Assembly: GCF_025152525.1 (NCBI RefSeq)
Contig: NZ_JALXXL010000010.1
Span: 1 to 64,000, forward strand
Source: Corynebacterium sp. p3-SID1056
GTDB taxonomy: Bacteria; Actinomycetota; Actinomycetes; Mycobacteriales; Mycobacteriaceae
Direction: 5' to 3'
Length of the DNA stretch: 64,000 nucleotides
In this document: one piece after another, positions 63,449-64,000 of the stretch
Layout of the letters: every line of letters begins with the position of its first letter
How positions within the stretch are numbered: the stretch's first letter is position 1
The notes under the pieces: generated by a model
Databases searched by the model: none
What the model was told of the DNA's origin: nothing
The model's input: only the letters and a program-made list of their open reading frames with translations
Translations under genes and position numbers: made by a program

Positions 63449-64000
63449 CTAGTCGCGCGGCGCTCCGAGCATGTAGCCACGACCGGCGTAGCAGATCACG
63501 TGGACGACCCATCCGATCGCGGTGATGAGTGCGAAGGAGATGATGCGGTAGATGAGGGTGGCGGCGGTGGCGTCGACAAGCGTCATGCCCGCAGCGACGA
63601 GCGAGGCGGCAGCGGCGGCCTCCACAGTGCCCACCCCTCCCGGGGTGACCTGGGCGGCGCCGGCGAGCTTGGTCATGATGAACGCGAGCGTGACCCCCAT
63701 GAGCGAGGCCTCGTTGAGCCCCGGCTGCATGCCTGGTGGCGTGCCGACCACTGCCCACACGCAGAAGAAGAGCACGACGAGGTCGAGAAGTCGGTTGCAG
63801 AGGGAGAAGGAGGCCGCGGCGACAAACTGACCTGTGCTCATGCGGATCTGCGAGACCTGCTGGATCACGTTTGTCACCCGGTCGCGCACGCCCGCCGGCA
63901 GGTAGCGCGCCCAGCGCGTAAGAATGTCGGGGTTGCGCGTGGCCCAGAACATTCCGGCGACGACCGCGACGGTGAGCGCCAGCGTGCTCACCAGCGTCGT
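63449..64000 (-). CDS. LPG-synthase-TM / UPF0104 flippase-like membrane protein (partial)
   Basis: The C-terminal 183 residues of a membrane protein run off the right edge of the window. Several hydrophobic helices are seen, with GVGTVEAAAAASLVAAG and LNEASLMGVTLAFIMTKLAGAAQVTPGG, the conserved PGGVGTVE region of the lysylphosphatidylglycerol synthase/UPF0104 transmembrane family. Function cannot be given from the C-terminus alone; relatives include lipid flippases and export helpers. The start lies beyond base 64000. Confidence 0.78.
   Translation of the reverse strand, partial: TTLVSTLALTVAVVAGMFWATRNPDILTRWARYLPAGVRDRVTNVIQQVSQIRMSTGQFVAAASFSLCNRLLDLVVLFFCVWAVVGTPPGMQPGLNEASLMGVTLAFIMTKLAGAAQVTPGGVGTVEAAAAASLVAAGMTLVDATAATLIYRIISFALITAIGWVVHVICYAGRGYMLGAPRD

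Overview
The window comes from the chromosome of a mycolic-acid actinobacterium, almost certainly a Corynebacterium. The DNA is high in G+C. It carries the corynebacterial cell-envelope gene block (glf, glfT2, PAP2 phosphatase, ubiA, aftB, two mycolyltransferases, cutinase-like protein, fadD32, pks13, accD) and DtxR-type iron boxes. Many genes have an ATG or GTG placed 6-8 bases after a TANNNT -10 element with no Shine-Dalgarno sequence, so leaderless mRNAs are common. No tRNA, rRNA, CRISPR array, transposase or phage gene was seen.

Layout. 1-7.2 kb: a frameshifted exported protein, an RluA-type pseudouridine synthase, a 48-residue peptide, a tandem universal stress protein, a GlsB-like membrane protein, a TetR regulator, a YidC paralogue, a class E-like sortase with a small membrane partner, and a Nudix-LOG fusion. 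7.2-14.6 kb: a lipoprotein whose start codon overlaps that of the opposing histidine kinase, the kinase and its regulator (resembling the haem-responsive HrrSA), a coiled-coil protein, a RecB-like nuclease, a DtxR-boxed MFS transporter, superoxide dismutase and MsrA. 14.6-31.3 kb: a membrane serine hydrolase, a GDPD plus a remnant of a second GDPD, a DUF5926 protein, an LCP ligase, a CPBP protease-like protein, pheA, a metallopeptidase, a septum-formation-like protein, a FarR-like regulator, serS, an acyltransferase, a HAD hydrolase, glpK, an envelope amidase and glf.

31.3-41.8 kb sits between glf and glfT2 and looks accessory. It holds a siderophore uptake locus (siderophore-interacting protein, two permeases, ATPase, oppositely oriented binding lipoprotein) with two DtxR boxes, then the lower beta-ketoadipate pathway (pcaF, pcaR, pcaI, pcaJ, pcaD). 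Between pcaJ and pcaD lie a 27-codon ORF with a near-consensus promoter and head-to-head remnants of catC and apparently catB, a probable scar of a lost catechol branch.

41.8-60.2 kb is the arabinogalactan and mycolate factory. GlfT2 builds galactan, UbiA makes the arabinose donor precursor, AftB caps arabinan, FadD32/Pks13/AccD make mycolates, and the mycolyltransferases attach them. A 36-residue peptide with a promoter resembling the described SigD consensus follows accD. 60.2-64 kb holds a DUF3054 protein, a methyltransferase/FAD-oxidoreductase pair resembling TmsB/TmsA (10-methyl fatty acids), and an LPG-synthase/flippase-like membrane protein cut by the window edge.

The least explained elements are the three very small ORFs (48, 27 and 36 codons), the head-to-head leaderless promoters, and an 11-base motif shared by the glf/amidase and cop1 promoters.
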